7,537 nucleotides of DNA from JBGQOJ01 sp052119585 (lineage in GTDB: Bacteria > Pseudomonadota > Alphaproteobacteria > Rhodobacterales > Rhodobacteraceae): contig NZ_JBGQOJ010000048.1 in the NCBI RefSeq assembly GCF_052119585.1, positions 1 to 7,537 on the forward strand, read 5' to 3'. The translations under genes were made by a program, and so were the position numbers. Of the stretch, positions 6,068 to 7,537 are shown piece after piece. The notes below the pieces were generated by a model. It saw only the letters and a list, made by a program, of their open reading frames with translations. It was not told where the DNA came from and ran no database searches. Position 1 is the first letter of the stretch. Each line of letters opens with the position of its first letter.

Positions 6068-6342
6068 CGATCACGAGATCGCCATATGTGCTGTCAGGTT
6101 GCCAATTGCGGCAAACTCACAACCATTGCATTTACCGCGCGGCCTATGGTCCGGGTGCGTTAGCTGACACGGCAGGAACCAGATGGCTGCCGGCACGTCC
6201 GGACCACCACGCAATTCGCCGACCGTAGATTTGCCATTTCGCCCAGCGACCGGAATTTGGGGCCGCGAACGCTGTTCCTGTCTAGACAGTCTGACTTCGC
6301 TTTCGACGCAAATAGGAATACGACGCAACCGCGCCAGGGCCT
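6068..6342. other. Gap between convergent genes
   Basis: This separates the plus-strand photolyase-like gene from the minus-strand glycosyltransferase. Overlapping short frames on both strands show no family resemblance. A perfect 12-bp palindrome CTGTCTAGACAG lies at 6278-6289 and a short hairpin TTGCC-AATTGC-GGCAA at 6099-6114; neither is followed by a T run, so no convincing terminator was found. CGACGCAA occurs twice, 18 bp apart, near 6303 and 6321, probably by chance. Confidence 0.4.
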
Positions 6343-7227
6343 TTATCTGGTTTCGGCGAAAAGCGCAGGCGTTTCGTGGCCGAAGATTGTGATCTCGCCA
6401 CTGAGGCAGGCATTTTCAACTGCGACGGCAGTCCGGATATTCCGCCGCGTCGCCGTTGAGATCTCCAGGTCATCCAGCGCTTCGATCAGGAAATCGCGCC
6501 AGGCGGTGCGGGGTGGTGAGCCTGCAACCTTTTCGCTCCGGTTGTCTGCGGATTTGTCCCAGGTGGCACCAATACGAGGCGACCAGACAACATCACCCAG
6601 AAGGGCCAGACGGCCCCAGCCTATTTTGTCTTCGCCAAATCGGACCCCTTCGGGAAATCCCTGGCTCTCCACCAGGCACCTTTTCCATGTTCCGGCCGTG
6701 CTCGACGAGACGATCATGGGCCCGGAACTCATGGCCTCGAAGAAGCAAGGAAGCGGTCCGCGACGGTCGGATCCGATTCCGAAACCGTGCTGTTTTGCCT
6801 TACGTTCCAGCGAAATCTCGCCCCATGCATCTGCGTAGAGCACGGCTTCCGGGAATTCTGTCATCAGAACCAGCAACTCTGAAACGTGATGGTCCGCCCA
6901 AGTATCATCTGCATCCAGAAACAGGATGACTTCCCCACGCGCAGCTTTCCAACCTGCGTTGCGGGCAGCCGCGGCGCCTTGGTTTTCCTGTCTGATGAGA
7001 TGAAGGACACTTGCGTGATCAGGATCCTGTGACGCCCAGTCTCGTAACACATCGCTCGAGCCATCCGTGGAGCCATCATCGACCACGAGGAGTTCAAAAG
7101 CGACGTCTGCCAGGCGGCAGGACATGTAGGCCACACAGATCGCAGCGGCTATGTGGCGCGCTTTTTGATAGAGTGGAATGACAACGGAAACCACTGGCGT
7201 TGGTTTGGTCATCACGGGATGTGTCAT
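6343..7227 (-). CDS. Family 2 glycosyltransferase
   Basis: The 294-residue protein has the GT-A fold typical of GT2 enzymes, which transfer a sugar from a nucleotide-sugar donor to a growing glycan, usually at the cytoplasmic face of the membrane. Visible motifs: the first strand VVSVVIPLYQKARHI (12-26), LLVVDDGSTDGS (46-57), QGAAAARNAGWKAARGEV (83-100), the metal-binding DxD region FLDADDTW (103-110), and an acidic GED (198-200) in the position of the catalytic base, followed by WGRLALLGDVVWSP. There are no membrane segments or signal peptide. Length is normal for a compact GT2. ATG 7227 is used; a second ATG five codons later is possible, and neither has a clear Shine-Dalgarno. Acceptor and donor cannot be deduced; surface polysaccharide or lipid glycosylation is the general expectation. 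It stands apart from the operon to the left. Confidence 0.9.
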   Translation of the reverse strand: MTHPVMTKPTPVVSVVIPLYQKARHIAAAICVAYMSCRLADVAFELLVVDDGSTDGSSDVLRDWASQDPDHASVLHLIRQENQGAAAARNAGWKAARGEVILFLDADDTWADHHVSELLVLMTEFPEAVLYADAWGEISLERKAKQHGFGIGSDRRGPLPCFFEAMSSGPMIVSSSTAGTWKRCLVESQGFPEGVRFGEDKIGWGRLALLGDVVWSPRIGATWDKSADNRSEKVAGSPPRTAWRDFLIEALDDLEISTATRRNIRTAVAVENACLSGEITIFGHETPALFAETR

Positions 7228-7319
7228 GGAGGATCTTTCAGTTTAAGCCGCCGTCTACGGCATCTCCAGTCTCCTGACAAACCCGAAACGGAAATAGAAC
7301 TCACTTACTGGGGGGGTAA

Positions 7320-7330
7320 GGCTCTGTTGC
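7320..7330 (+). repeat. Transposon-end-like sequence GGCTCTGTTGC
   Basis: GGCTCTGTTGC matches the outer bases of terminal repeats of IS6-group elements, which commonly read GGCTCTGTTGCAAA; here the match stops before the AAA. It follows a run of seven G. No transposase is visible before the window ends, so this may be a solo end or chance. Confidence 0.2.
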
Positions 7331-7465
7331 TTGGCAGAACGGATTGCCATTCGCTTTTGGGACGACCAGTTTCGCAGAATCCGGCCCGGCTGACAGGGTC
7401 ACGGAGTGCCGCGCAGCAGATCAGGTCGAGCCGACGACGGCCACACAAGTCACCGTTAGGCTGGC

Positions 7466-7537
7466 TCACGGCAACACGCTGATGCGATCGTTCTGCCAGC
7501 CCGCCACCAATTCCCGCAGCGCAGGTGGTTCGATGAC
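7466..7537 (-). CDS. Possible C-terminal tail of an unidentified gene entering from the right
   Basis: A minus-strand frame enters from the window's right edge and stops with TGA at 7466-7468. It would encode 23 residues ending LRELVAGWQNDRISVLP. The amino-acid composition is protein-like and the orientation matches the glycosyltransferase downstream, about 240 bp away. I do not recognise the family. A plus-strand frame also stays open from 7320 to the window end, so the coding strand is uncertain. Confidence 0.25.
   Translation of the reverse strand, partial: VIEPPALRELVAGWQNDRISVLP

Noticed and set aside
7153..7482. Plus-strand frame of 109 codons across the glycosyltransferase start
   Set aside because: It overlaps the N-terminal coding region of the minus-strand glycosyltransferase and resembles no known family.

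Overview
The window looks like an accessory stretch of an alphaproteobacterial chromosome or large plasmid, most plausibly Rhodobacterales (Roseobacter/Rhodobacter group). The reasons are moderately high GC, the style of the IS66 transposase, an operon pairing an ABC1/AarF-type kinase with a photolyase-like flavoprotein, and a recognisable fragment of initiator tRNA. The lineage is an inference from family resemblance, not from a marker gene.

Left part (1-2292): an IS66-family insertion sequence that has lost its left side. A 5'-truncated or degenerate tnpB tail is followed by a full-length DDE transposase gene (tnpC, 561 codons). The right terminal inverted repeat ends at 2166 (...GGCGCTTAC). 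The bases right after it encode the last ~40 residues of a second, clearly diverged IS66 TnpC, so the younger IS66 appears to have inserted into an older one.

Middle part (2293-3049): about 750 bp without a convincing gene, AT-rich in its centre. It holds the 3' half of an initiator tRNA-fMet gene on the minus strand (2504-2551). This is flanked on both sides by tandem 11-bp direct repeats built on GTTGACAT: three units on the left (2419-2451) and two on the right (2691-2712). That layout resembles a tyrosine-integrase attachment site with arm-type repeats around a tRNA-derived core. No integrase gene is visible.

Right-centre (3050-6067): a compact plus-strand operon of a DCC/DUF393 thiol-disulfide oxidoreductase-like protein, an ABC1/UbiB-type atypical kinase, and a photolyase/cryptochrome-like protein. 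In the last, the FAD-binding helical domain comes first and an alpha/beta domain follows, the reverse of the usual photolyase order. Together they suggest a redox/quinone and light-linked function; this is inference.

Right part (6068-7537): a gap between convergent genes, a minus-strand family 2 glycosyltransferase (6343-7227), and an unresolved right edge. The edge has a possible C-terminal tail of another minus-strand gene, a transposon-end-like GGCTCTGTTGC, and a 10-bp inverted repeat. No rRNA, complete tRNA or CRISPR array was seen.
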